64,000 nucleotides of DNA, from NCBI GenBank assembly GCA_001414345.1, contig LLCB01000217.1:1-64000 (forward strand), in the 5' to 3' direction. The position numbers and the translations under genes are program-made. This document shows positions 34,901 to 49,600 of the stretch, one piece after another. Position 1 is the stretch's first letter. Each line of letters begins with the position of its first letter. The notes below the pieces were generated by a model. It saw only the letters and a program-made list of their open reading frames with translations, was not told the origin of the DNA and made no database searches. This DNA is from Hymenoscyphus infarciens. Lineage: Eukaryota > Ascomycota > Leotiomycetes > Helotiales > Helotiaceae.

Positions 34901-37900
34901 TCTTTTATATAGTTTATTTAGTAGACTTATCTCTATTTATACTATATCTAATTAGTACTAGATTCTATCGAAGTCGGAGTTATAATCTAGCTAACCTATA
35001 CTACTAGTTTCACTACTATTCTAAATTAGAGTATTTAACTACTCGCTCTTCTACTATCTCTTATAAAGTACTTTTCGACTTTTTTTAATATTATAGACTA
35101 CTTATAAACGCTACTATATAATACTCTTAAACTTTAAGTCTTACTTTTTACTCTTCTTTAGCTAATTAAGTAGTCTTTTAGTCTCTTATTAATAACGTTT
35201 ACTTCTTCTATAATAAAAAATAAAACTACGATTATATATACTAGAGTATAATAATATCGAGGCTATAACTCTAAATTAGTACTAAGATAAGATAGCTAAT
35301 TAGTATATATAGTAACGACTAAGCGAGTTATATATAAATCTATTATTAGCTTTACTATTAAATTCTTTACTAGAATTCTAGTCTATTCGTAGTAGTATAG
35401 TTATAAATCGTAGCTATATATAATTATTAGAAGAATTAGATATATATAAGCGACTAAGCTTTATCTAATTATAGCTAACTAATAAGATAGTAAAAGGCTA
35501 CGCTACTATAGCTATAGTTAATACGTTATATAATAGTTCTTAGCCTAATATTCGAGTATAGCTCGATATATATAGAGAACGTTATATCGACTACTAAGAC
35601 GCTATTAACTAGAGCTTATTCTAGTATTAAACTAATCTAAATACGTTATAAGTAACGCTAAGTAATAAAAGTAATATTACTTTATAGATATAAAACGCTA
35701 TAGAATTTCTAAAACACGAGAAGTAGCTTCTATCTTAGAAGATAAGATTACTAGCGTTAGTATTATATTCGCTTACTTAGACTATATTAAGCGCCTTAGT
35801 ATATATAGCTATCTTATACTAATAGACTCTACTTATAAAACTAACTAATTAGAGTAGAAGCTCTTTATATTAATAGTTTATAATAACTATAGCTATTAGT
35901 ACTTTACTATATATAGCTTTTAAAGCTACGAGTTTAATAAACTATTTAGCGAATTCCTATTAGTAGTAAAGTCGTAGATACTTCGATAGCGTCTTTGATA
36001 TATACTAACTAATAACTCTAGAGCGGAATAAATATATAGTTTACTTAGCGTTCTATAGATTAGCTTATAGCGAGACCGAGATATATTATCTTATAATATT
36101 ATTCTTTTTTAACTACTTATAGCTCTAGATAACTTATCTTTTATACCGCGTATATTATATCTATATAATCCTTCGTAATCTTAGTTATAAAGCCGACTAG
36201 CTCGCTTACGTCGCTCTAACTATAGCTCTTTATAATTACTAAACTAAGACTAGTACTTAGAAGTCGATTATAAAAGCTATATAATTAGCTACTAATAATA
36301 AGTTCTATAAATATAGCGTAGATAATTAGCTTAAAACTATTAAAATATAGACTAGTTACTTATATAAGCATTCTATATATAATAGTCTACTATTCTATAT
36401 AGCTGAGATTATATAGTATATTATATATATAAGGTTTTAGTAGTTATTATTTTATATTATCTAATTTAAAAAGGTTTTAGATTTAGCTTTTAGATAGCTT
36501 TTAGACTTCTTTATATTATCTAAACCTCTTTTATATAGCTATCTACTCTTCTATAGTTAGAAACGACTAGTTTAGCCTTTTCTTCTATATTAGAGCCTAG
36601 TATTTATATACGTTATTCTACTAAATATACTCTTATATACTTCTTCGATAGTAGTATATATTTCGTACTATTATATAAAAAGGCGAAACTCTTCTTTACT
36701 AGAGATAGTCTAAATAATATCTCTTTAAGCTTATTATTACTTTTTATTTTAAATATAATTTAGCCTAGATTTAGACTAGAATAATAATATTCTTAAATAG
36801 CTAAGACTCTAGAGACCTTCTAAATAGCTAGTACTATTAGAGTTTAGTATTAGTTATAAATAGCTAGTAAAATTATATTTTTAATATATTAAAGAAGCGG
36901 GATATACTAAGTGTTTCTAAGGCTTCTAATAACTCTCTCTATATAGAGAATAATATATAAGGTTTAGAAAGTCGATATACTATAGTTATTATAAAAGGCT
37001 TCTAAATTTACTCTTATTTTATCTTTTTCCTCTAAATTAATATTTAATATATCGACCTCTATTCTATTATAAAGCGTTAAACTCTCTTCTAGAGATATCT
37101 CTCTTTCTAAAAGGCGTCTAAATAGTAACTAACGCTAAAGAAGAAGTCCTGAAATAATAAGAATAAGCGAGACTTCTTAAATATAGATAATATACGAACG
37201 GTTATATAAGCTTTAGAAGCGAAGAGATAAAGAATAGAAGATTAGGCAGCTAAGCTAGAAAAAAGAATAAGTGAAATTCAAAGTTAATAAAGCGCTTTAT
37301 TTTTAAACTCTTCTTAATTAATAAATAACTCTTCTTCGCTTTTATCTCTCTTTTAGTAATAGGCCGCTACTTCTAATATCTTCTAATAATCTATCTCTAT
37401 CTAATATAGTACTAAAGCTGTTTTAAATACTTTTTAATATAAAAGTAAGATAATTAAAAAGATTAAACTTTTAGATAATAGTATTAGTTTATCTATATAC
37501 TAATAATAGAAGATATTAGTATATAATAGACTTTATATTATTATTATTATTCTTACGCTACGTAGGCTATAAGCCGAGCTCTAAGAGTAAGTAGTATATC
37601 TTCTATTCTAGTTTATATAGCCTTTTAGCTTATTCTTCTTTACCTCTTAAGCTTTCTTATAAGTATAATTCTCCTTTTCTTTAGTTTCTACTATTATCTA
37701 TTTAGAGCTTATCTCTCTAACTTAGTAATATAGTAGAAGGGTATAGTAAGTTAGTATATTTAACCTACTAAGATATATATTAGTAGTATAAAAGGTATAT
37801 TTACCTCTAGAATTATTAGAGCAAAGGCTTTATCTTCTAGTATACCTTAGCTTTCTTCTTCTATTCCTCTCTTTCTTTTATCTCTTCTTTACTCTCCTCT

Positions 37901-39691
37901 CTCTTCTTAAGTAATTCTAGTACTAGTCTATACTCTTAGAGTCTCTTTAGTCTAAGTAGCTAAGTAGTTACTCTTAGTATTAGTTTCTTATCTACTAGTA
38001 CTTCTCTTAGCTCTTATAGATCTTCGATCCTCTTTTCTAAAGCTCTTATAAGTATGTCTCTTTCTTATAAAATATTCTAGTAAAATAAGACTAGGTGTCT
38101 TACTATCTCTTTACTACTTATATAAATATACTATAGTATAACCTAGTTTAGTACTCTTCTTATAAAGAGGAAAGCGTTTAGTTCTAATACCTTTATTTAT
38201 ACCTAGATAAGTAGTAAGCTCTTTGTCTTAGTAAGCCTTTTATAGACCTTTTATAGCTTCTACTTATCTAGGTCTACTTTATCTAACGCTTTTATATATT
38301 ATATTAGATTCCTCTTTTAAGTTCTTCTCTTTTAAGTCTTTAGATAGTTCTTCTATTTTATAAGTATAGTATTATACTTAAATCCTACTTCTTTTACTTC
38401 TTACTTCTCTTTCTACTTCTATCTTACTTTCTATAAGTATAGTATTACCTTCTCTATCTTTATTAGTTTACTCCTTCTTCTCCTCTTTAGCTATATTATT
38501 ATATATCTATAAGTATTCTAGATTAGTTCTCCTAGCTTAGACCTTTAGAACTTTCTCTTAAAAACAGCTACTTATAAGTTAAGATATAGGTTAATTAATA
38601 TATAGTCTACTTTAACTTCTAGATTCTAAACTAGAGTAGCTTTATATACCTCTATTACTACTTATAAGTATTCTAACTATTATATAAGAAAGCTTCTTAC
38701 TATTCTCTTTATATTCTCTTCTTTTAGTATAGTATAGTACTATACTAACGCTCTATATACTATTATACTCTTTATTACTACTATATATATCTATCTTACT
38801 TAGTAGTAGTCTACTCTCTACGTTTTTCTAGTAAGCCTTATAAGTATAAAGGTCTATATTATAAGCTTCTTTTAAACTCTTTCTTAGTATACCTTCTAGT
38901 TTAGTTTCTTATTAAGCTCTATTTCTAAGAACCTTATATATTTAACTAGTATAAGCCTTATCTCTTTAAACTAGATTATCTCTCTCTATAGTACTCTTAT
39001 TCTTATAAAGTATATATAGAAAGGGTTTATAGTGAATTAAGGAATTAGCTTATTAAGTAAGAGAGAGGTATATATATATATACCTCCTCTTGTACTAAGT
39101 AATCTCTATTCTACTAATAACACTTTCTATCGCTTTTAACGTCTTATTTAGTATTAAGCTCTTTTTTAACCTAATAATACTCTTACTTATCTATCTATTA
39201 AGAGAATACCTCTAAAGTATAGTAAATAAGTCGCTTATAAGAGTGTTATTACTAAGGCTAGTAATAGAGCTATAGAGGCGCTCTAAGCTTAACTAGTAGA
39301 AGACGATATCGAAGATAACGAGCGTAATAGACGAGTTAGTAAAGTACGTTATAATGCTCGAGTAGCTACGTAAGTATAATATACTACCTAGGACGCTACT
39401 ACTAATTAAGACGATGCTATAAACAGCGCTCGCTGTCTAGCCTATTAAAGAAGACAGCTATAAGTATAGTAAGACTAGAGTTAGGCTCGAGATAATAATA
39501 GTATAGACTTCTATCTAAGAAGTATAGGCGATAATAATAGCGACGATAATAACGACGATAGTATTAATAAAACCTCTCTCTAAGACTCTGTTTAAGTAAA
39601 TAAGCTAGCTAATAATAGACTACTAAATAGCTCTCTTCTCTTTTAAGATAACTAATACCTTTAAGTTAATAGATATATAGATAGATATAAT

Positions 39692-41951
39692 TATTAGTAT
39701 AACTTATAGTTATAAAAGCGATGTAAAAAGAGTTGTATTATCGTTCGTATATATCGAGTAAAGCTAGCTACGATGCCTACTTAAGTAGCTCTTAAGCGAG
39801 AAGCACGTATACTTACGTATACTAATCTGAGTTGCTATTTACCTCTTAAATATATACTAACACTAGTACTTCTTTAAAACGACAGAAGTTACTTAAAATT
39901 ATTAAAAATCATATATCTAATCTAACTAATTAGAGCTCTCTATTCCCTGTTCTTAGCTAATAAGGAGGCTCTATTTCTATCTTCTATTATCTCTTATTCT
40001 ATTCTATATGTCTAGCTTATTTATATTAACCTAGATCGAAGTATATACTCTTTAGTACTAGTAGTCCTCTGCTAGGATCCTATTACTAATTATACTCTAA
40101 ACGTTTAGTAGGAATGTTAAATTTATCACTATTATTTAAACTGAGAATAAAGGTTTTAAACTCTTAGAATAACACTTTAAATTCGAAGTTACTTAGAGGC
40201 CTTAGATGCTTTTAAAGTCGACTACGTCTACGCTTCTAGAGAGGGTCTAATAGAGGTTCTAGGATATTAGTATTCTAGTGAATTTGTAACTAATAAAGTT
40301 AATATTAAGAGAAGAGTGAATAACGAAGTTAATATTAAGAGAGAGTCTGTTGTTTAATATCTTACTAGAGTTAGGCACGTTTATACTTCTAGAGAGGGTC
40401 TAATAGTGGTTCTAGGATATTAGTATCTTCTTATACTTTAAAAGCTCTCTCTTTTTTATAAGATTATAATATTAGATTATTTATTAGATTATTTATTAGA
40501 TTATTTGACAGTACTATCCTAGAAATTCCTCTATTTGCTAGTACTATTCTAAAAGTTTTAAAAAAGTATAGTTTTATAACTATAGGTTAAAACTTTATAA
40601 GACTACTTAGTAGTACTATAATATAGTCTTTATTCCTAACTCTATTATCTTTATTATCTTAAGTTTAGGTAGTATATAATAGACCTAGGTTAGTGGGGTA
40701 ATCGTTAAAGTTATTACTAGTAGTATCTAAGGAAGCTAAATATTAAGTTTAGATAGTATATAATAGACCTAGGTTAGTAAGGTAATTGTTGAAGTTATTA
40801 CTAGTAGTATCTAAGAAGGCTAAATGTTATTATTATTACTATAGTTTTTATTATCTTTTAGTATATATCTCTATATATTTATAATAGGATTTAAAGACTA
40901 ATAGACCTAGGTTAGCGAGATTATTAAAGTAATTACTAGTAGTATTTAAGGAGGTTAAATGTTATTATTACTATAGCTTTTATTATCTTTTAGCGTGTTC
41001 TACTATATATTTGTAATAGGATCTGAAGACTTTAGTACTAGCTCTTTTAGCTATTATAGCTTTTAATATTTCTTTATCTAACTACTTAGTTTAGTTAACC
41101 TTAGTAGCGGTATTATATAGTATCTAAGTATATCTATCTATTCTAACTTATACGCCTCTACTATAAAGTGTCTATTGTAACTTAGTAGCGGTGGATTAGT
41201 AGATTCTAGCGAAGTTATCTTAGTCTTATCTCTTAAAGTCTACTTAAAATTTGTTCTAAAGAAGGAGGTCTTTATTCTCTTCTTTAGTATACTTCTCCTC
41301 TTATTCAGCAGTATACTACGTCTTATCTACTAGTATATCTACTATATTATTATTATTTAAAGTAGTAGATATTAATATTATTATTAGGTTTTAAGTGTCT
41401 TAGACAATTTGAATTATCTTAGAGAGAGGTAGAAGGTTAAGAGTGATAATTAGCGCTTCTTATCTTAAGAAGCGTTTATAGTTTATTAAAACAAAAGTAT
41501 TATTAAAAGTATTAGTATTAACGATTTTATATATAGTAGGCGTTTAAGAAGTTGCTTAGAACGGTTATAATATCCTTAGCTTTTAGTAGTAGTAATAGTA
41601 ATTAGTGCTTCCTATATAGAGAAGCGTTTATAGTATATTATTATAAATTTGAATAGTAGAAGAAACTACGATCTAAGAAGGGAAGTCTACTAGTAATATC
41701 GAGTTTACTTTTATATAAGTATACCTATAGTAGAAATATACGAAGTAACTAAGTATCTGATCTATACGTTCACTAATTAGTGTTAGTATAACTTATAGTT
41801 ATAAAAGCGATGTAAAAAGAGTTATATTATCGTTTATATATACTAAGTAAAGCTAGCTACGATGCCTACTTAAGTAGCTCTTAAGTGAGAAGCACGTGTA
41901 CTCACGTATACTAATCCGAGTCGCTATTTACCTCTTAAATATATACCGACA
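39692..41951 (-). mobile_element. internally deleted Ty1/copia-like element with 171-bp LTRs
   Basis: LTRs 39,692-39,862 and 41,781-41,951, both 171 bp; the right one keeps TGTTAG at its left edge and CCGACA at its right edge. The 5-bp duplication ATAAT is present on both sides (39,687-39,691 and 41,952-41,956). The 1.9-kb interior shares blocks with the element at 58,233-62,322 (for example AGGCCTTAGATG near 40,196 and 60,231), so it is a deletion derivative of that family on the same strand. It lies inside the 5' region of the DIRS element. Confidence 0.85.
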
Positions 41952-43489
41952 ATAATAGTAGATACTAGAGTTATATAGAGAGACTATTTAATAGAGAATA
42001 CTCTTAGAGCTTTGTCTTTAGATATTCTTAGAGATACTCTTAGAGCTTTCTTTAGAGTAACTTCAGTTAAGACAACTTTAGTATAGAATACTCTAACTTT
42101 TAGAGCTCTTAGGGTTTTTAGAGCTACCTATAAGCTAATTTTAGCACGGGATACTCTTATAACTTTAGTACTATTACTTAGAGTAACCTAGTAGAAGTTC
42201 TAGAGCTTAGCTAGAGTAATTAAGATAATATCGCTATACTAGTAGTTACTAATTAAGGAGTAGATAAGTAGAGCTAACGATTTAATATACTAGAGAGAGA
42301 GATAGTATATACTAATAATACTTAATAGGCTAACCTCTCTTCTTATTAAGAAGTGCTACTAATAAGTAAAGGAATTAATCTAGAAAAGAATCTATTAAAA
42401 GAGCTATTAGTAGTAAATAATAATAGTAAGAATATCTTCTCTTATATACTTAGTATAATTAATAACCTTTCTCTAGAGTATAAGAAGTACTTAATATAAA
42501 TTATTTAAGGTATATTTAAGCTAAGAGATCTTTACTACTTAAATAATAACACCTCTCTAATCGACGATAACGAAAGTACTATCTTCTTTAATAAGAAAGC
42601 TAATATACTAAATATTAAAGCAAAGAAGATACTAAAGGTTTTTAGATCTAATACTACTAAGTAGTCTTGTTACTTTCTAGTATATACTATATATACGATC
42701 TCCTTATTTAGTAGAGGTATCTATATTTAGCTTAATAACTTTAACTATAGAATTATAGGCCTAGCTAAGGATTATACCTAGATAGAGGTAATCTAATTAG
42801 TACTATTTTAGTAGGAAAAGGTAGTTAGTAGAGGTAGATTAAGAAGAGTAGAATTATAGGAGATACTTAAGAGTATAATCGTATAATACTATTAGACGAG
42901 AAGACTAGGCTACGGTAGTAGTAGAGGAGGAGGAAGAGAAGGTTATTAAAGTTATAATTAGAATAACGACATCTCTTTATAGATATGCTTTAAGGTAAGT
43001 AAACTAAGAGGTTATAAGAACCTAAATTACGCTTAAATCTATCTACTAAAGGAGGATGATAAAGGTAATAAGAAGGAGATAAGAAAGAGCTAAGAAGTTA
43101 GCGTAGAAGAGACGATAGATAGAGACTATAGTAGTACTAATAAAGATCTTTTACTCTAATTTATATCTTCTTATTTATACTCTTCTACACTTATTTAATT
43201 AAATACTATAGTATTCTTCTCTTTATATAATATATTAAAACTACTATTAGATATATTATCTTCTTTATTATCTTTTAAAGTATAGAAGGCGCTATTACTC
43301 TAATATCTTAATCGTTTACTTTTAGAAAACATTAATAATATACTTTAATTTAAGGCATTAATTAGATATAAGAGCTTAGAAGTTTTATATATATTAAAGA
43401 ACTTCTTATTAGCTATTGAATTTAATAAGCTTTTAACTTTAAAAGTAAGAGACGATTTAAAAGCTAGCCTAATTAAGAAAGTTAATCTA

Positions 43490-43930
43490 TGTTAAAGAGT
43501 ACCTTATACTTAAACTAAAGCCTAATAGTAATTGACGCTAAATATACTATTTATTCTACTTTAAAGATTACTTAATAAATTATTATATATTAGACAAGTA
43601 TACGTATTTAAAGTACGTCTTCTTCTAGAAGGTATTAGTTATTATATAAGAAGCTAGCTAAGAGTATATAATACTTAAAAGAGATATATCTAATACTTTT
43701 TAAATAGTATTAATTATACTATAAATTTACTAGCTTTTAGGTTTCTAATAGAAAGGGATTTATTACGCTTATATAGTACTACTCTTTAGGCTTACTATAG
43801 TACTATTTATCTTTAATATCTTTATAAAAGCTCTTAAATAGATAATATAGTTATACTTAGAATAGTATATTATAAGCTACTATTTAGACAACGAGTTTAC
43901 TATATTTAAAGCTATTAAAGCTACGTCTTA
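43490..43930 (+). pseudogene. DIRS-type reverse transcriptase relic
   Basis: Frame with internal stops reading KLKPNSN, IYYLFYFKDY, INYYILDKYTYLKYVFF, IILKRDIS and, at about 43,875-43,905, YYLDNEFTIF. The order matches the DIRS RT pattern of a W-R-x-I-H-H-L block, a KRDIKDAF block and a HYLDDF catalytic box, with the second catalytic Asp now Asn. The protein cannot be active. It lies upstream of the tyrosine recombinase on the same strand. Confidence 0.75.
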
Positions 43931-44929
43931 ATTCCTTAAGAAATAAGCTATAGAGTATAAGACTCTTACTTAAATATTAGATATACTAATTAATAATAAA
44001 AAGAGTATCTAAGGTACGCTCTTAGAAGTAATAGAGTACCTAATAGATACTATTGCTTTTAGAGTCTCTATACTACTAGAAAAGCTAGCTAAGATAAAGC
44101 TTAAGATATATTAATTTATTAACTATAGAAGTATTACTTATAACGAGCTTAAATCGCTTACTAGCCTTCTGTCTTTTTATACTTCTATAGTATAATTATA
44201 CTAGGCCTTCTACTATAACTTCTAGATATTTATATATATATAGCTCAACTACGTACCTTATATAGAAAGAAGGCGCCTCTTAAAAGAAGTCTAGAAGGAC
44301 CTTAAGTAGTAGAATAAGATATTACTACGATTTAAGAGTATATACTTCTTTAATAATATCTACTTATATATATACCTTTTTTATAATACCTCTATTAAAG
44401 GTCTAGAGGCCTTCTTTTTAAAAGTAGATAATCTAAGATATATTTAGTAAGAGTATATATATACGCTATTAAAGGAATACACTCTTTAGTTACCTCTTCT
44501 AAGAATTAGAAAGGACTTTTAATTTAATATAAATATCTTTAAGATTAAGATAGTAAGAGTATTCTTTAAATAATAAAGAGAAGTATAAATAATAAAGAAG
44601 GTAATTATCTATATAGATAATACTACTATATAGATTAGACTCTTTAAGTAGTCTTTAAGATACTTTTACTAAAATCGCTTTTTATAAGCTACTTTATACC
44701 TAGCTACCTAATTTAATATTAATATATAATTAGAGTATATACTAGGAGTAGATAATATCTTAGTAGATACTCTCTTATATAATTTATATAGAATAATAGC
44801 TAATTAGTACTTATACTAGTAGTTCCTTATTTTAACAATCTCTCTCTTAATTACTTTAAATATATAAAGAATAAAGTTAGAATATCTAAGATATATATAA
44901 AGCTCTTTTATTATAGTCTCTTATTAAAT

Positions 44930-45870
44930 ACTTAAAAGGTATATAATACGTAAATATACTCTTTTAAGAGGTTCTAGGTTAAGAGACTCTAGTAATTATA
45001 GCTAGTAATAACTTTAGTACTTTATAAGTAGGTTTTAAGAAGAGTATATAGTAAGATTAGTTAAAGACTTTTAAAGGCAGATTCTATATAAATTAGCTTT
45101 TCTATAATTCGATTAATATACGTAGAGTATAACTTAGATCTAAAGCTATTTAAGTCCTTACTTTTATAACGAATTATAGTAGGCGTTTAAGCGATATAGA
45201 GCTCTTATAAGAAGAAGAAGACAGAGCCTTTATTAATATTATAATTATACTAGATTACCTTTTAAGCTCTAGAGGCTAGGCTTTAGGTTCTATAGCTAGA
45301 ATAGATCGATAGCCTTAACTTTAAAGCTATTATAAAGCTAGCTTTTATAGGATTCCTTTATACTATAGAGATTATATATAAAGATGCTAATTTAGTTAAC
45401 TATAGAGTATTTATATATATACGCTTTTAACGACAGGATATTACTTTTATTAAAGAAGACGAATATATAATTATATATCTATAATTAAGTAAATTAGACT
45501 ACAAGTATATAAGAGTAGAGATATTAGTATTAGATATAGGATTACTTACCTACTCTATAGTAGTACTTTAAGCGCTATTTACTCTTAATTCTTAACCTCC
45601 TATAGTACTACTCTTTTACTAGGAAAGTAGCTCTTTTATAAGAAACTAATATATTAGCTCTTTACGTTACTACCTTTAGATAGTCGGCGTTAGTAATAGT
45701 ATATTATATTTAGAACATAGTCTATATAGAGGTACTATATAATATACTTCTAATAATAGAGTATTAGATATAGATATTTAGATACTTAGAAGATAGACTT
45801 TAAATGCTTTTAAGAGGTACTTTACTCTAAGCTATTAGAAGCGATACCTTTTAAATAGGCGCTTTTTAAT
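44930..45870 (+). pseudogene. tyrosine recombinase relic of the DIRS-order element
   Basis: The plus-strand frame has a helical catalytic-domain pattern: FKAIIKLAFIGFLYTIEI (compare the AAFCLAFAGFLRxGE core), VLQALFTL, then LEHSLYRGTIQYTSN at about 45,707-45,750 and LNAFKRYF near 45,800-45,822. The HSxxRG block holds the family His and second Arg, and the final Tyr of KRYF is the expected nucleophile position. Stops at Gln, Trp and Arg positions show it is dead. The first catalytic Arg could not be located with confidence. Confidence 0.75.
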
Positions 45871-46065
45871 AGGTAGAGCTCTCTCTCTTCTAGCCTAGTA
45901 GGCTTTAGAAGACCTCTATAGTTAGTAGATAGTATATTCTCTATTATAACTACGTTATATTACTATTTACGCTGCTTATAGTCCTTTTTACTTTTAAAAA
46001 AGCTTTATTCTTTCTTATATTTATAGTAGCTTCTCTTTAATTAGTTAAATAACCTTACTTAAAGT

Positions 46066-46644
46066 AGCTAATAATACTTACTCTTTTTACTCTTATATTA
46101 GTAAGATACTTAGAGAGCCTTCTAATTAGCCTAAAAAGAAGGTATATAAGAGAGTATAAAGTAAGATACTAGAAGCTAGCTAGTAAATATAGAAATTCTT
46201 AAAATAGCCTTAAATACGTATATATAATAAAAAGCAATAAATAGAAAGAGTTTATAGTAAATTAAGAAATTAGCTTATTAAGTAAAAGAGAGATATATAT
46301 ATATATACCTTCTCTTATACTAAGTAACCTCTATTCTACTAATAACACTTCCTATTACTTTTAACGTCTTATTTAGTATTAAGCTCTTTTTTAACTCTAC
46401 TCTCGTATCTCTTCGTAATACGCTCGCTAGGATTAGTTAGTACTTTTTAGTCTCTTAAATAAGTACGATAGCTAATAGTACTCACTCTTTTCACTCTTAT
46501 ATTAGTAAGATACTTAGAGAGCCTTCTAATTAGCTTAAAAAGAAGGTATATAAGAGAGTGTAGAGTAAGATACTAGAAGCTAGCTAGTAAATATAGAAAT
46601 TCTCAAAATAGCCTTAAATACGTATATATAACGAAAAGCGATAA
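46066..46644 (+). repeat. B1-A2-B2 terminal block of the DIRS-order element
   Basis: Two direct copies of a roughly 176-bp B repeat (both include AGAGAGCCTTCTAATTAGC and end near AAGCAATAA or AAGCGATAA) flank an A repeat of about 150 bp (TTTATAGTAAATTAAG start, AAGCTCTTTTTTAAC end). A and B2 are separated by about 73 bp. A also occurs alone at the 5' end (39,020-39,171). Confidence 0.85.
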
Positions 46645-49600
46645 AAGTACTATCTTCTCTAAGCTAAAAGCTATCTCTTACTTATTTACTTACTTATTAT
46701 ATACTTTTTAGACTATCTTAAGTATTTTATAGTTTATTATTATACTTTTTAATATTATAAGTAGATTTATATTATCTATAAAGCTTATTATAATAAGCTT
46801 ATTAATTCTTACTAAGTCCTTATATAGTATTAAGGTAAAGAGAATAAATAGTATTAGTAATAGTACTAATTCTTATAAGACATCTTATTTAAGATCTCTT
46901 TTATCTATTAATTATTTATTAAAGAATAGTATAGCTCTTTATTTAGAGAGGAAGCTCTTTATCTATATTACTATTTATTATAGAACCTTCTTCTCTCTTA
47001 ATATATAAAGTAGCTATATATAGTCTACTTAGTTAAAAGCTTTTACTATATCTAGTTAGGCTAAGAACACATAGCTCTTATTTTCTTATATTATATATAT
47101 ACTCTCTATTACTATTCTAATTACTAGCTTTATACTTTAATACTTTTAGTTATCTATTTATAGCTCTAGTAGTATTACTATTTCCTTTATAAGCTATATA
47201 AGCTTTTATATTATTACTTTTTTAAAGATCTTATCTATAGTTAAGAGTAGTGTTATTAGCTAGTAGACCTCTATCTTACTCTACTCTTTAGTTATTTTAC
47301 TTAGTTTTCTTAGTACTACTACCTTTATATAGTAGAAGTAGAATAAGAAGTGTTATAAGTAGAAGCTTACTTCTATTATTATAGTAAGTACTTTATAAAG
47401 TAGTTTATTATAAGCTTTTAGAAAGCTATTTACTAGTATATTAAATCTTAGTACTTTTTATAGTACTAATCTTATAGCTATCTTAATATACTTATTAGTT
47501 ATATATTAGTTTATTAAGTACTTTTTAGAAAAGCTCTTAGTATTTTAGTTTTTATTAGAAACGCTTAAGTAGTTAGCTATTAACTTTAGAAAGAACTTTT
47601 CTATAAGAATATAAGCCTTCTCTTAATAGGTCTTACCTTTTATTCTATTAAGTAATATAAGTATTAGTAATACTAGTACTTCTAGTCTTATATATTTTTT
47701 AAGATATATTTACTTTTTAAGTATTTAGAGTTTCCTTTTATTCTTTACTACCTCTACTAGTATCTCTCTCTAGCTCTTTATCTTTATCTTTCTACTTACT
47801 ATTTAGAGTTTCTAAAAAGTATTATTAAGCTACTATCTTAAGCTTTCTATTTAATACTCTTTCTAGGTCCTTTTATATCTTCTTATCTTTCTTAACACTT
47901 CTTTAACCTCTATATTCTACTAAGGCTATACTCTCTCTCTATCTAGCTTCTAAAGTAGTATTAAGGCTTTTACTATCTTTTAAAGGTCTTTTATAAGTCT
48001 TTATACTACTCTCTTAAGTTCTTATATATTTTAGATTATAAGTATTTCTAAGTAAGAAGCTTTTACTTTAACTAGAATCTTATTTATTAGTCTCTAGCTA
48101 AATCTATATGTCTATAATACCTTTCTTCTTTCTCTTACTTTTATTATAAGAAGTTAAGCTATATAGTCTAATCTAGGTAGGTTTAGAGACCTTTACTAGG
48201 TTACTATGTTCTTAGTAGAGAAGGTAAGGTTAATTATAGAGTTATAAGAGCCTTCTCTTCTTTATATAGCTTTATTATAAAGTATATCTCTCTCTAGTAC
48301 CTATAGTATAATAAGTTTAAAGACGAGGTCTATATTCTTATTATATCTCCTATATATATCTTATAAAGGGTAATAAGTATTTAGGTTATCTATTATAAGT
48401 ACTCTTCTTAGTCTTATTTACTAGAGTATATCCTTAATTAGTATCTACTTTATCTATAAGTTATAGACTAAGTAAACTATTATCTTATCTACTCTCTCTC
48501 TTATTATTATACTTACCTAGTTCTTATCTATAATATATATCTAGCTTACTTTTAAGTATCTTTTATATATAAAGAATACTACTACTCTATCTAATTAGAT
48601 TATATTATATCTTAAGCTTAAAGAGTAGCTAGAAGAGTCTCTTATACTATTCTATACTAGTTCTTAAATTACTAATATATTATATTCCTTCTTATAATTT
48701 AAAGCTATATTAAGAGCTTCTAATATCTTTCTTATATTCTAGTATAATACTATTATACTTATAGTAGTTCTATAAGTAGAGTTTAAGTTACTTCTATTTC
48801 TTCCTTATTTAGATCTTTTATTATACTAAGAGAGCTTCTTAGCCTTTCTAAGAACTAGGTTAAGTTACTACTATTTATATATCCTACTTTATTTATATCT
48901 ATTAGCCTCTCTAATATAGATCCCTATCTCTACCTCTTTCTTAAGCTTTATAAGCCTTCTTTCTAGCTAAAAGTAAATAGATAAGATATCTCTATCTTAC
49001 TCTCTTTTAAGAGTCTTTATAGATTTATAAATATAGTTATCTTATTAAGATATCTTTCTCTTACTTATCTATAGTATTACTCTCTTATATAGTACTCCTT
49101 TATAAATACTAGATATTCTTCTTTATAATTCTTATACTTTACTAAGTATTCTTTTAAGTCCTTTTTACTAGAGTACTCTTCCTTACCCTCTTTATACCTC
49201 TTATATATATACTAGATATATCTCTTATCTTATTTATAAAAGTATACTATATACCTCTACTTTTAACACTTATAATACCTCTATATTACTACTTCTAAAA
49301 CGTATCTTTTATATAAAAAGTATTATATCTCTTATAGTATTCCTCTTATATATAGCCTTCTTACTTTCTCTATTATTACTACTTTAAGAATATAATTCTT
49401 TTAAACTAGTTCTTTTTATCTTTAATACTCTCTACGTCTATTTCCTTATTATATAATCTTTAGTATCCTTATACTAGAGGCTTAAGAGATACTTTATAAT
49501 ATACTTTCTATCTTATTTTTAAGTATATTTACTAGAGCTCTTTTTATAAGTATTACTAGTATTCTTACTACTACTACTATTCCTTATCTAAATACCTTCT

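Larger units (their letters stand above)
39020..46644 (+). mobile_element. DIRS-order (PAT/Ngaro-like) tyrosine-recombinase retrotransposon with split direct repeats
   Basis: Terminal organisation A1-interior-B1-A2-B2: A1 about 39,020-39,171, B1 about 46,066-46,241, A2 about 46,245-46,395, B2 about 46,469-46,644. This is the split-direct-repeat layout known for PAT and Ngaro elements, not LTRs. The interior encodes, all on the plus strand, a DIRS-type RT (about 43,490-43,930), RNase H-like region to about 44,700 and a tyrosine recombinase (about 44,930-45,870). A small copia element sits in the 5' part (39,692-41,951). It interrupts the LINE RT just after the FIDN block. No target duplication is obvious, as expected for recombinase-mediated integration. 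Exact ends are uncertain by a few bases. Confidence 0.8.

Noticed and set aside
46245..46644. Interpreting the repeats around the DIRS element as ordinary LTRs
   Set aside because: The 5' end has only the A half while the 3' end has B-A-B, and the interior encodes a tyrosine recombinase rather than a DDE integrase.
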